From UBA5336 sp964506685 (lineage in GTDB: Bacteria > Pseudomonadota > Alphaproteobacteria > Caulobacterales > Hyphomonadaceae): a stretch of 64,000 nucleotides of DNA. This document shows, piece by piece, positions 1 through 8,132 of this stretch. The notes under the pieces were generated by a model, which was not told where the DNA came from, searched no databases, and worked only from the letters and a program-made list of their open reading frames with translations. The position numbers were made by a program, and so were the translations under genes. Each line of letters opens with the position of its first letter. The first letter of the stretch is position 1. The DNA lies in NCBI GenBank assembly GCA_964506685.1, contig CAZDMQ010000007.1:1-64000 (forward strand), in the 5' to 3' direction.

Positions 1-1092
1 GAGCGCAAGAAGGTCCTCCTCGCCTCGCTCGACGTGCGCCGGCCCGCGGCCATGGAGCAGCTCGCCATACTGGCCGACCAGGCCGGCGAAAACGTCGCCT
101 CCCTGCCCATAATCAAGGGCCAGCTGCCGGCCGAGATCGCCCGCCGCGCCGTGCAGGCGGCGAAGATTGGCGGCTATGACGTGCTCTTCCTCGACACTGC
201 CGGCCGGACCTCGATCGACGAGCAGATGATGGCCGAGGCGAAGGAGATCGCCGATATCGCAGAGCCCGGCGAGATCCTCCTCGTCGCTGACAGCCTGACC
301 GGCCAGGACGCGGTCGAAACCGCGAAACGCTTCCATGAGCGCCTGCCGCTGACCGGCCTTGTGCTGACCCGGATGGATGGCGATGGCCGCGGCGGCGCGG
401 CGCTTTCCATGCGTGCGGTCACGGGCCTGCCGATCAAGTTCCTCGGCACCGGCGAGAAGCTGGACGGGCTCGACGCGTTCGATGCCCGCCGTCTTGCCGG
501 CCGTATCCTCGGCCAGGGCGACATCGTCTCGCTGGTGGAAAAAGCCGCCGAGAACTACGACCAGGAAAAAGCCGAGCGCATGGCGAAGAAGATGCGCAAG
601 GGCGAGTTCGACCTCGAGGACCTGCGCGACCAGCTGCGCCAGATGCAGAAGATGGGCGGGCTCGGGGGCATCATGGGGCTGATGCCCGGCGCGAAGAAGG
701 CCAAGGCGGCGATGGACGCGGCCAATCTCGACGACAAGGTGCTGGCCCGCCAGGAAGCCATCATCGGCTCGATGACGCGCGAGGAGCGGCGCAAGCCCGC
801 GCTCCTCAATGCCTCCCGGCGCAAGCGCATCGCGGCCGGCGCGGGCGTTACCGTGCAGGACGTCAACAAGCTGATGAAGATGCACAAACAGATGTCCGAC
901 ATGATGAAGAAGCTCGGCAAGAAGGGCGGCATGAAGGGCCTGATGGGCGCCATGGGCGGCGCTGGCGGTCCGATGGGCGGCGGCATGGGCGGGATGGGCG
1001 GCCTCGCCCAGGGCATGAGCCCTCAGGACCTCGCCAAACTCGGCGGCGCGCCGGGCGGCGGTCTACCGGGCCTGCCGGGGGGGAAGAAGTAG
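1..1092 (+). CDS. ffh: Signal recognition particle protein Ffh (5' end outside window)
   Basis: This is the GTPase of the signal recognition particle, which binds 4.5S RNA and the signal peptides of nascent membrane proteins and docks with FtsY. About 363 residues are visible. The frame is open from base 1 and already reads an SRP54-type stretch (KKVLLASLDV), so the N domain and P-loop lie upstream of the window. Visible are the G3 motif DTAGR (visible residues about 65-69), a TRMDGD guanine-specificity region, and a C-terminal M domain that is very Met/Gly rich, as expected for signal-peptide binding. The stop codon abuts the GTG start of the chorismate mutase, so the two are probably co-transcribed. 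The family assignment is secure. Confidence 0.97.
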   Translation, partial: ERKKVLLASLDVRRPAAMEQLAILADQAGENVASLPIIKGQLPAEIARRAVQAAKIGGYDVLFLDTAGRTSIDEQMMAEAKEIADIAEPGEILLVADSLTGQDAVETAKRFHERLPLTGLVLTRMDGDGRGGAALSMRAVTGLPIKFLGTGEKLDGLDAFDARRLAGRILGQGDIVSLVEKAAENYDQEKAERMAKKMRKGEFDLEDLRDQLRQMQKMGGLGGIMGLMPGAKKAKAAMDAANLDDKVLARQEAIIGSMTREERRKPALLNASRRKRIAAGAGVTVQDVNKLMKMHKQMSDMMKKLGKKGGMKGLMGAMGGAGGPMGGGMGGMGGLAQGMSPQDLAKLGGAPGGGLPGLPGGKK

Positions 1093-1386
1093 GTGGCCCC
1101 CGCTCCAGACCAGCTCGCGGAATATCGCGCCAGCATCGACAATCTCGATGCCATCCTGCTGTACACGCTGGCCGAGCGGTTCAAGGTCACCCAGGCGGTG
1201 GGGCGGCTGAAGGCGGCCCATGACCTGCCGCCGGCCGATCCCGCGCGCGAGGCCGAACAGATCGCCCGCCTCCGGCGGCTCGCCGACGAAAGCGGGCTCG
1301 ATCCCGAATTCGCCGAGAAATTCCTGAACTTCATCGTGGCGGAGGTGATCCGCCACCACGAACAAATCCGAGACGCCAGACCCTAA
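1093..1386 (+). CDS. Chorismate mutase (AroQ class)
   Basis: A 97-residue all-helical protein with the AroQ layout. An N-terminal helix reads YRASIDNLDAILLYTLAERF, followed by the basic VTQAVGRLKAAH segment and C-terminal helices ending in FIVAEVIRHHE. It should convert chorismate to prephenate for Phe/Tyr synthesis in the cytoplasm. The GTG start directly follows the ffh stop with no gap, implying translational coupling. The stop TAA overlaps the Shine-Dalgarno sequence (taaggag) of rpsP. Presence of this gene between ffh and rpsP is, from memory, a layout seen in Caulobacterales relatives. The usual arginine and glutamate ligands are plausible but were not checked against a structure. Confidence 0.88.
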   Translation: MAPAPDQLAEYRASIDNLDAILLYTLAERFKVTQAVGRLKAAHDLPPADPAREAEQIARLRRLADESGLDPEFAEKFLNFIVAEVIRHHEQIRDARP

Positions 1387-1397
1387 GGAGTAACAAT

Positions 1398-1850
1398 ATG
1401 GCCCTCAAGATCAGGCTCGCCCGCGGCGGGTCGAAGAAACGTCCCTTCTACCGCATCGTCGTTGCCGACAGCCGGTCCCCGCGCGATGGCCGGTTCATCG
1501 ACAAGATCGGCAGCTATGACCCGCGCCTGCCCAAGGACAGCGAACAGCGCGTGCAGGTCGATGCCGAAAAGGCCGCCGACTGGATCCGCAAGGGCGCCCA
1601 GCCGACCGAGCGCGTGGCGCGCTTCCTGAGCCAGGTCACCCCTGAAGGTGCAGACCAGCCGGTCTGGAGCTGGACGCACGGCAACAACCCGAACAAGGGC
1701 GAACCGGGCGCCAAGGCGAAGGAACGCGAGGAAGAGCGTGCCGAAAAGGAACGCGCCCGCAAGGAAGCCGAGGAAGAGGCGAAGAACGCTCCGGCCGAAG
1801 AGACCGCAAGCGAGGACGCCCCGGCCGAAGACGCACCAGCCGAGGCCTGA
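1398..1850 (+). CDS. rpsP: 30S ribosomal protein bS16 with long C-terminal tail
   Basis: The first roughly 80 residues are a typical bS16: start MALKIRLARGGSKKRPFYRI, then the VVADSRSPRDGRFIDKIGSYDP segment split over the core. It is a structural 30S protein that binds 16S rRNA. The chain is 150 residues, clearly longer than the 80-90 of E. coli bS16. The extra part (about residues 95-150) is low-complexity Lys/Glu then Ala/Glu/Pro, probably disordered. A good ribosome binding site (aaggag) sits 7 bases before the ATG. The genes rimM, trmD and rplS, which commonly follow rpsP, are not here; a terminator and a convergent TonB receptor gene follow instead. Confidence 0.97.
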   Translation: MALKIRLARGGSKKRPFYRIVVADSRSPRDGRFIDKIGSYDPRLPKDSEQRVQVDAEKAADWIRKGAQPTERVARFLSQVTPEGADQPVWSWTHGNNPNKGEPGAKAKEREEERAEKERARKEAEEEAKNAPAEETASEDAPAEDAPAEA

Positions 1851-1930
1851 CCGGCGCAGCCGACCGGGCAACGGCCGGCCTCCCGCCGGCCCGGTCGAAA
1901 AGCCCGGCCCAAACGATACCCGACAAAAAA

Positions 1931-1958
1931 GCGGCGCCCGAGGGCGCCGCTTTCGTTT
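1931..1958. terminator. Bidirectional rho-independent terminator after rpsP
   Basis: A perfect GC-rich stem (gcggcgcc paired with ggcgccgc, extendable to 9 bp) is flanked by an A6 tract on the left and a T-rich tract (tttcgtttt) on the right. It can therefore end transcription from rpsP on the plus strand and from the TonB receptor gene on the minus strand, whose stop lies just to the right. Confidence 0.85.
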
Positions 1959-1976
1959 TCAGTCGGTATTCCGTCC

Positions 1977-4838
1977 CTATTCGGCGGGCCCGCCAAAGGT
2001 CTTCGACAGCGAGACCTTGAAGGTCCGGCCAAACGGGTTGTGGGTATAGGGATCATAGTTCAGGTCGAACTGCGCGAAGGGCGGATCCTCGTCGAACGCG
2101 TTGACCAGCGACAGGCCAAAATCGATGTCCCACGGCGCATCCCAGTTATAGAACAGGTCGACCGTGGTCATGCTGTCGATCTCGCTGTCATCGCGATTGT
2201 TGGTGGGCGTAATGTCGCCGCGCTCATCCTCATAGGAGTCGATATGGCGCAGGACGGCCCGCACATTGTGGGCCCCGATGGCATAGTTGCCAAACAGGTT
2301 TGCCTTCCACTGCGGCAGGGACCGAGAGAAGTTCGCTCGGTTGAACTGGCCCACCCTGTCACCGCCCGGAATGATCACACCCTCGATGAAGAAATCATCG
2401 ACGTCATATTCGATGATATAGGTTGCATCGAGACCGGCGGTAAACTCGCTCCCGCCCAGATCCCAGACATTCTCGGCACGCAGATCGACGCCCGAAGTCT
2501 TGATGTCCGGACCATTCGTGACGTTGGTCCTGATACGGGCAATCTCTGCAGCAGTGGGTACATCGGGGTTCTGGAACCGGATCCGGCTCAGGATAGGGCT
2601 TTCGAGGTCTCCAGCACCAAGCGCCGACACGGCTGCCGCCACGATCTGCGCCTGATCCTCAACGATCACCGGGTCCGAGAAATCGAAATTATAGTAATCG
2701 ATCGAACCGGTGAAACCACCCTGCTGATAGATGGCGCCGAGGTTGAAGCTGAATGCGCTTTCCGGCTTGAGATCCGGATTGCCGAACTGGTCCACAGCCT
2801 TGAAGGCCGAGGTTGGTGCCACGAATTGCAGCGAGGTCACGGTGCCGGACAGCTGGTTCAGCGTCGGCCCCTTGAACGACGTCTGGGCAGACCCGCGAAG
2901 CGCAAAAGCATCCGTGGCCTGCCATTTCGCCGCAACTTTCGGGTCGAAGGTCGAGCCGACGTCCCCACCATAATCCTCGTAACGCACCGCCACCTGGACA
3001 TCCAGATCCTCATAGAGCGGGATCTGCAATTCGCCGAACACGGCATAGATGGTTTGGTCTTCATCGGCCGAATTTGTCCCCGCAAGGAAGGAGAACGGAC
3101 CATTGCCCAGCGGGCCAGGCGTTTGTGCAAGATCTGTAAGCGGGAAAGGCTCAACCTTGTATCCTTCGCGCCGGACCTGGAAGCCAGCCGCCCAGCCGAC
3201 GGATCCGCCCGGTGCCGTCACATCGCTCTGCCCCGACATCACGCCATCGAACACGACAAGGTTCGTCGTCACGGTTGTCCCGTTGCCGTCTGTCAACCAG
3301 TCGGCCAAGGTCGCTGTATTCTCGAGCCCGGGAACATATCCCGCGAAGGGCTGGCCGGTCACGCCCGACCGGGCGATCCCGTTAGAGAACGGATTGTAAT
3401 ATTCACATGTGCCCTGACCTGCCGTGAGCGAGCCGGTATAGCCAGCCGCGAAGGGCTGCGTCCCTGTCGCCGGGTCGTTTCCGGTTACAGGATCAGTACA
3501 CACGCCAAAGCCGGAAAGCGCTGCCGTGAATCCAAGGATGTAGGAGTCATTGGTCAGACGCTCGCCTTCGGTCTCGTGCCAGGTCAGGCTCGTGTCCCAG
3601 GTGATGCCATTGTCGAACGCGCCATCGAAGCCGCCGGAAAGTCGATAGCTTTCATAGGTCCGGTAGCCTTCCTGCGCCCCGCCCGTGACGGGGTAGCCGC
3701 CCCAGCCAAAGCTACGGCCAATATAGAGCGCACCGATTGTGCCATCCGGGAACTCACCGGGATTGTCGGCAATGTACTGCGAGAACCCCGGATTCGTGAC
3801 CGGGACAAACTGCGTTGCCAGTTCCTGTGGCGGATAGGATGGTGACGTTTTCCAGGAAGGGACGTCCGAATAACCATAAAGACCCTCAAGGTGGAAATTC
3901 GTGTCGTTTCCAAACTTGTAGTTCAGCTCGGAGAAGATCTGGTAGCGCTCTTCCTCCTCGACGAGGTTGTCGAACTGGGTGAACTGGAAGCGGCAAGTCG
4001 GCGCCAACACGCCGCCGAGGGGTTCACACCCCAGATCGTTCACATTTGCCGCGAGCGGGCCGGCGACGCCCAGCGGGACATAGCGGCCCGGATTGGAAAG
4101 CGAAGACCAGCCACCCACGGGGTTCTCGGCGAAAGGCAGGATCGCCCAATCCTTTTCCAAAAGAGGGACTTCGTTCCGGAACTGGTAGCCGACCGAGGTC
4201 ACCCAGCTGATATTGTCGCCCTGGAAACCATAGGCAGCATCGATATCGTACTCGCCATCCGTGCCATCAAAGCTCTGGAAACTGCCGCCGATATCGAAGC
4301 CTTCGAAGTCGTCGCGGGTAATGAAGTTGACGACCCCGGCAATCGCGTCCGAGCCATAAAGCGCTGCCGCGCCGTCCTTGAGCACCTCGACGCGTCCGAT
4401 GGCCGCCGCAGGAATCATGTTCGTATCGACAAAGAGCTGGGCCTGCTCACCAATGCCATAGGGAGAGAAGGTCTGCCGCCGGCCGTTCAGCAGGACCAGC
4501 GTCCGGCCCGGGCCGAGGCCGCGCAGGTTGACGTTGGAGGTGCCTTCCAGGCCGTTGGATGCGAACTGGTTGGTCTGCCCGTCAACGCCGGAGGAGACGC
4601 CGAGATTGCGGATCAGCTCGTCGATCCGCGGCGAGCCCTCGAGCTTGAGGTCGCCCGCCGTCAGCACATCGACCGGCAGCGCGGCATCTTCCGGCGTGCC
4701 GGCGATGAACGAACCGGTGACGACGACCCGTTGCTGGCGCAGCTCCTCGCCGCTATCGGCCCCCTGGGCCATTGCCGTGCCGCCGGCGAGCAGCGCCGCC
4801 GTGGACAGTGTGTAGACAATCTTGCGATCTGAACTCAT
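1977..4838 (-). CDS. TonB-dependent outer membrane receptor
   Basis: A 953-residue outer-membrane active transporter for an unknown ligand (siderophore, vitamin or oligosaccharide), energised by TonB-ExbBD. It has a signal peptide of about 24 residues ending TAMAQ, then a TonB-box-like segment QRVVVTGSF. The plug domain (about residues 50-180) carries the motifs NVNLRGLGPGRTLVLLNGRR, VEVLKDGAAALYGSDAIAGV and VNFITR. The rest is beta-barrel, with the C-terminal strand RTFKVSLSKTF. No FecR/sigma extension is visible at the N terminus. It is divergent from an alpha/beta hydrolase gene, which may act on the same substrate class. The substrate cannot be read from sequence. Confidence 0.93.
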   Translation of the reverse strand: MSSDRKIVYTLSTAALLAGGTAMAQGADSGEELRQQRVVVTGSFIAGTPEDAALPVDVLTAGDLKLEGSPRIDELIRNLGVSSGVDGQTNQFASNGLEGTSNVNLRGLGPGRTLVLLNGRRQTFSPYGIGEQAQLFVDTNMIPAAAIGRVEVLKDGAAALYGSDAIAGVVNFITRDDFEGFDIGGSFQSFDGTDGEYDIDAAYGFQGDNISWVTSVGYQFRNEVPLLEKDWAILPFAENPVGGWSSLSNPGRYVPLGVAGPLAANVNDLGCEPLGGVLAPTCRFQFTQFDNLVEEEERYQIFSELNYKFGNDTNFHLEGLYGYSDVPSWKTSPSYPPQELATQFVPVTNPGFSQYIADNPGEFPDGTIGALYIGRSFGWGGYPVTGGAQEGYRTYESYRLSGGFDGAFDNGITWDTSLTWHETEGERLTNDSYILGFTAALSGFGVCTDPVTGNDPATGTQPFAAGYTGSLTAGQGTCEYYNPFSNGIARSGVTGQPFAGYVPGLENTATLADWLTDGNGTTVTTNLVVFDGVMSGQSDVTAPGGSVGWAAGFQVRREGYKVEPFPLTDLAQTPGPLGNGPFSFLAGTNSADEDQTIYAVFGELQIPLYEDLDVQVAVRYEDYGGDVGSTFDPKVAAKWQATDAFALRGSAQTSFKGPTLNQLSGTVTSLQFVAPTSAFKAVDQFGNPDLKPESAFSFNLGAIYQQGGFTGSIDYYNFDFSDPVIVEDQAQIVAAAVSALGAGDLESPILSRIRFQNPDVPTAAEIARIRTNVTNGPDIKTSGVDLRAENVWDLGGSEFTAGLDATYIIEYDVDDFFIEGVIIPGGDRVGQFNRANFSRSLPQWKANLFGNYAIGAHNVRAVLRHIDSYEDERGDITPTNNRDDSEIDSMTTVDLFYNWDAPWDIDFGLSLVNAFDEDPPFAQFDLNYDPYTHNPFGRTFKVSLSKTFGGPAE

Positions 4839-4903
4839 CTCTCAACCTCCCTTACAAGACCCGCCTCATTCAACGGGCAGTCTTTCGAATCGGAACCTAA
4901 CTG

Positions 4904-4919
4904 CTCACGTTCACGTGAG
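4904..4919. promoter_or_regulatory. Inverted repeat between TonB receptor and hydrolase genes
   Basis: The intergenic region of the divergent pair contains ctcacg-ttca-cgtgag, a perfect 6-bp inverted repeat 66 bases upstream of the receptor start. The position suits an operator, but no regulator gene is adjacent and the repeat is short enough to arise by chance. Confidence 0.3.
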
Positions 4920-5064
4920 AAGGGCCTAAATGTTGTGCAGTTGCGAAGATTTGCGATTACTGTTGTGACTGTTGCAATTTTGCAAGATTTCTGGCCAGCG
5001 CCGGCCGCTCCCTTCCCCTACGCGAGCGATTGCCAACTGGCCGCGCAGCAGCCAGTCTGTCGCC

Positions 5065-6066
5065 ATGACCCGGCCCGATACACCACTTGTCAGGGAGCAG
5101 CCGGCGGAGATGCCCTCCGAGGGGGGCCCGCTCGCTGCATTTCATGGCGAACGCCCGCCGGCGCCGGACTGGTTCCTCGGTGCCGTATCCCAACCCTATG
5201 AGACCGCGCACGTGGCTGTGGACGGCGCGCGGGTCCACTATCAGCGCTGGGGTCGCCGGGGCGCCCCGGGCCTGCTGCTGGTGCATGGCAATGGTGCGCA
5301 CGCCCACTGGTGGGACTTCATCGCACCCTATTTTGCCGGGCACTATAATGTGGCGGCCATGACCTTCTCCGGCATGGGCGACAGCGACTGGCGCGAAGAC
5401 TACCGGATGGAGACCTTTGCCGCCGAGCAAATCGCTGTCTGCGAGGATGCCGGTCTGTTCGACGGGCCCGTGAAGCCGATCATCGTCGCCCATTCCTTCG
5501 GTGGTTTCGTCACCCTGGTCACCGGTGCGGATTATGGCGACCGGCTCACCGGCACGGTGATTGTCGACAGCCCCGTCAATCCGCCTGACCGGCCGCGCGG
5601 GGGACCGCCGCGTTCGGTCCGGGCCAACAAGGTCTATCCCGACCTGGCCAGCGCCCTGGGACGCTTCCGGCTCGCCCCGCCGCAGCTCTGCGAGAACCTC
5701 TTCGCCCTCGACTACATCGCCCGCTGGAGCCTCCGGAAGACCGCCCAAGACGATGGCACGGCCGGCTGGACCTGGAAGTTCGATCCCGGCATCTGGCGGC
5801 ACTTCGATGCCGGCCGGCCGTCATCGGAACTGCTCCGGGCCACCCAGTGCCGGATCGCCATCTTCCGCGGCGAGGACAGCGCGCTGATGCCCGATGATGT
5901 CGGCGACTACATGCAGTCCCTGCTCGGCCATCAGGTGCCGTTCATTTCGATCCCGCATGCCCGTCACCATGTCATGCTGGACCAGCCGCTGGCCTTCGTC
6001 GCCGCGCTGCGCACCCTGCTCGACGAATGGAAGCATTCCAGCCCCAATCGCGACGTGGCGGGCTGA
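5065..6066 (+). CDS. Alpha/beta hydrolase
   Basis: A 333-residue serine hydrolase of the alpha/beta fold. Visible are the oxyanion-hole motif HGNGAH (about residue 74), the nucleophile elbow AHSFGG with Ser144, and a late HARHHVML segment holding the probable catalytic His. An ATG at this position is chosen because the roughly 31 codons that could be added upstream read as non-coding Pro/Arg-rich sequence. There is no clear signal peptide, so it is probably cytoplasmic. It is divergent from the TonB receptor. The substrate is unknown; epoxide hydrolase, haloalkane dehalogenase and ester hydrolase relatives all share these motifs. Confidence 0.85.
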   Translation: MTRPDTPLVREQPAEMPSEGGPLAAFHGERPPAPDWFLGAVSQPYETAHVAVDGARVHYQRWGRRGAPGLLLVHGNGAHAHWWDFIAPYFAGHYNVAAMTFSGMGDSDWREDYRMETFAAEQIAVCEDAGLFDGPVKPIIVAHSFGGFVTLVTGADYGDRLTGTVIVDSPVNPPDRPRGGPPRSVRANKVYPDLASALGRFRLAPPQLCENLFALDYIARWSLRKTAQDDGTAGWTWKFDPGIWRHFDAGRPSSELLRATQCRIAIFRGEDSALMPDDVGDYMQSLLGHQVPFISIPHARHHVMLDQPLAFVAALRTLLDEWKHSSPNRDVAG

Positions 6067-6158
6067 CGCCCGGGACCGCCGGTCAGTTAGCAGGCCCCGG
6101 TTTTCGGGTCCCGCGGCGCGGCCAATGGAAACCCGGTTCGCTTCGGGACGACTGTCCC

Positions 6159-6755
6159 CTAGCCGGCGAGGGCCGCGTCGATCGCGGTGGTCAGTTCCGG
6201 GGCCAGGGGCGCCACCGATGACGGAAACGCCGCGATCGGGGTCCCGTCGCGGCCGACCAGCACCTTGTGGAAATTCCATTTCGGCCGCGCCGCCTCGCCG
6301 AGCGCTTCCTCCAGCCCGGCATAAACGGCATGGCGGCCGGGTCCGACCACGGTGGTCTTGGAGGTCAGCGGAAAGTCGACGCCGTAATTGATCTCGCAGA
6401 AGGACTTCACCTGCTCTTCGGTACCCGGCTCCTGGCCGCCGAAATCATTCGACGGCACGCCAAGCACGACCAGTCCGGCCTCCCGGTAGCGCGTCCAGAG
6501 CGCCTGCAGCCCTTCATATTGCGGGGTAAAGCCGCAGCGCGACGCGGTGTTGACGACCAGCACGGCCTTGCCGCGGAACTGCGCGAGGGGCAGGGGCTCG
6601 CCGGTAATGGTTTCGAGTGAGAGATCGTAGAGCATGCTGGCAGGGTCCTGTTGAGGCGTGGGGCCGGCAGTGGCCGGCGGCGGTTCGGCGTGGCTGGCGG
6701 CCGCCAGCAGGGCGGCAACGAGGCTGGCCGCAAGGGCCGGACGGAAAGGGCTCAT
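6159..6755 (-). CDS. Glutathione peroxidase family protein, exported
   Basis: A 198-residue thiol peroxidase that reduces hydroperoxides using glutathione or, more often in bacteria, thioredoxin. A signal peptide covers about residues 1-23 (cleavage near SHA-EPP), so it acts in the periplasm or envelope. The catalytic tetrad can be placed: Cys74 in NTASRCGFTPQY, Gln108 in NDFGGQEPGT, and Trp160-Asn161 in WNFHK. It is the Cys, not selenocysteine, form. Its transcript is divergent from the GH5-like lipoprotein. The family assignment is certain; the physiological reductant is inference. Confidence 0.93.
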   Translation of the reverse strand: MSPFRPALAASLVAALLAAASHAEPPPATAGPTPQQDPASMLYDLSLETITGEPLPLAQFRGKAVLVVNTASRCGFTPQYEGLQALWTRYREAGLVVLGVPSNDFGGQEPGTEEQVKSFCEINYGVDFPLTSKTTVVGPGRHAVYAGLEEALGEAARPKWNFHKVLVGRDGTPIAAFPSSVAPLAPELTTAIDAALAG

Positions 6756-7031
6756 GACGGGCGTTCCCTGATGGCTACCCTGTGAGACCTAGCGCAGCCG
6801 GGAACAATCTCCAGCTTCGCTGCAACGCACACGCCCTCAAGGGTCTCCGGTGCGCAACCATTAGCCTTTTCGTCATCGCTGCGCCCTAGACGAGGGAGCA
6901 ACCGAAGCGAATCAGGACCGGCGAGCAAGCCCGCCTGCCGGCCGCCAGATGCAGGGGACGCGGCGATGGCCCATCGATCCAGCCACCCGACGGCAAAAGC
7001 CATCCAGACCCGGCGCGCGCGCACCCGTCGC

Positions 7032-8039
7032 ATGCGGCCCTCCTTTGCCGGGACCTGCGCCAGTCTTCTCCTTCTGCTCGCCGCGTGCGGTGAGACCGCC
7101 ACGACGGCCGACCTGCCGATCCCGCCTTCCCCGATCGAGCGCTGCGTCACGGTCGACCACGCGATGGCATCGGGCCCGGTGCCCGGTACCTGGACCCAGC
7201 ATGTCACGCAATCGGACCTGCAGGCCGTCGCGTCGGCCGGGTTCGACACGGTACGCCTGCCAGTCCCGCTTGCCGCCCATACCGCCGAGGCCGCGCCCTT
7301 CACGATCGATGCAGCGGCCCTGTCGCGGCTCGACACGCTGGTCGACTGGGCCCTGTCGGCCAACCTGACGGTGATCCTGACGCTGGACGGGTTCGACGCC
7401 CTCGAAACCGATGTCAGCGGACAGTCCGGCCGGCTCAACCGCATCTGGGTGCAGCTCGCCGAGCATTTCAGGGACCAGCGCAGCGGGCTTGTCTTCGAAC
7501 TCCTCGACCCGCCGGGCGAGGCGCTGGCCGGCAAGGCCATGGACCAGCTCAACCAGGTGATCCTGTCACAGCTGCGGCAGGTGGATGGCAGCCGCTGGGT
7601 GATCCTGCCAAGCGGCAATGGCAACCGGATCGAGGCCCTCGCCCGTGCGCAGCCCCCGGCGGACCGGCGCACCCTGCTCGCCTTCAGCTATTTCGAACCG
7701 GAAGACTTCACCCGCCCAACGCCCGAAGCCGCCGCGTCGGCTGAATGGGGCTCCATGGCCGAGTTCCAGGCCATGCTCGACGCATTCGAGACCGCCGACG
7801 AGGTGCGCCAGCGAATCCGCCAGCCGGTGCTGCTTGGCGCCTTCGGGGTTGACGGCGCCGTGCCGGACGTGATGCGGGCCCGCTGGGTGCGGGCGGTGCG
7901 GCGCGCGGCCGAGAGCCAGGGGTTCGGCTGGTGCCATGCCGGCTTCGGCGGCGAGGACGGCATTTTCGACCTCGAAACCGGTCGCTGGTCGCCGGAACTC
8001 GTCGAAGCCCTGTTCCGGGACGGCATGGAACTGAACTGA
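7032..8039 (+). CDS. GH5-like lipoprotein lacking catalytic residues
   Basis: A 335-residue lipoprotein with a lipobox LLAAC and lipidated Cys19. The ATG here is chosen because it places the lipobox normally; an upstream in-frame ATG at 6966 would add a long basic leader. The fold matches the cellulase-type glycoside hydrolase family 5: FDTVRLPV early, FELLDPPGE where active members have a NEP motif, FSYFEPEDFT where they have HYYEP, and PVLLGAFGVDG where they have GEFG. Both catalytic Glu positions are replaced (Pro160 and Ala270 by my count) and the active-site His is Ser. It is probably a non-enzymatic, carbohydrate-binding or structural outer-membrane lipoprotein. Confidence 0.75.
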   Translation: MRPSFAGTCASLLLLLAACGETATTADLPIPPSPIERCVTVDHAMASGPVPGTWTQHVTQSDLQAVASAGFDTVRLPVPLAAHTAEAAPFTIDAAALSRLDTLVDWALSANLTVILTLDGFDALETDVSGQSGRLNRIWVQLAEHFRDQRSGLVFELLDPPGEALAGKAMDQLNQVILSQLRQVDGSRWVILPSGNGNRIEALARAQPPADRRTLLAFSYFEPEDFTRPTPEAAASAEWGSMAEFQAMLDAFETADEVRQRIRQPVLLGAFGVDGAVPDVMRARWVRAVRRAAESQGFGWCHAGFGGEDGIFDLETGRWSPELVEALFRDGMELN

Positions 8040-8132
8040 GCTGACCTGGGTCGGCCCGACACGTCCGGACCGACCGGCCCCCCCGCCGGCAAGTCCGCCA
8101 GCTGCCGCCTGCGACCGGCCCGCCGGGCCACG

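Noticed and set aside
2040..3845. Long plus-strand frame (601 codons) antisense to the TonB receptor
   Set aside because: It mirrors the codon pattern of a convincing receptor on the other strand and has no recognisable protein motifs. GC-rich genomes give such shadows often.
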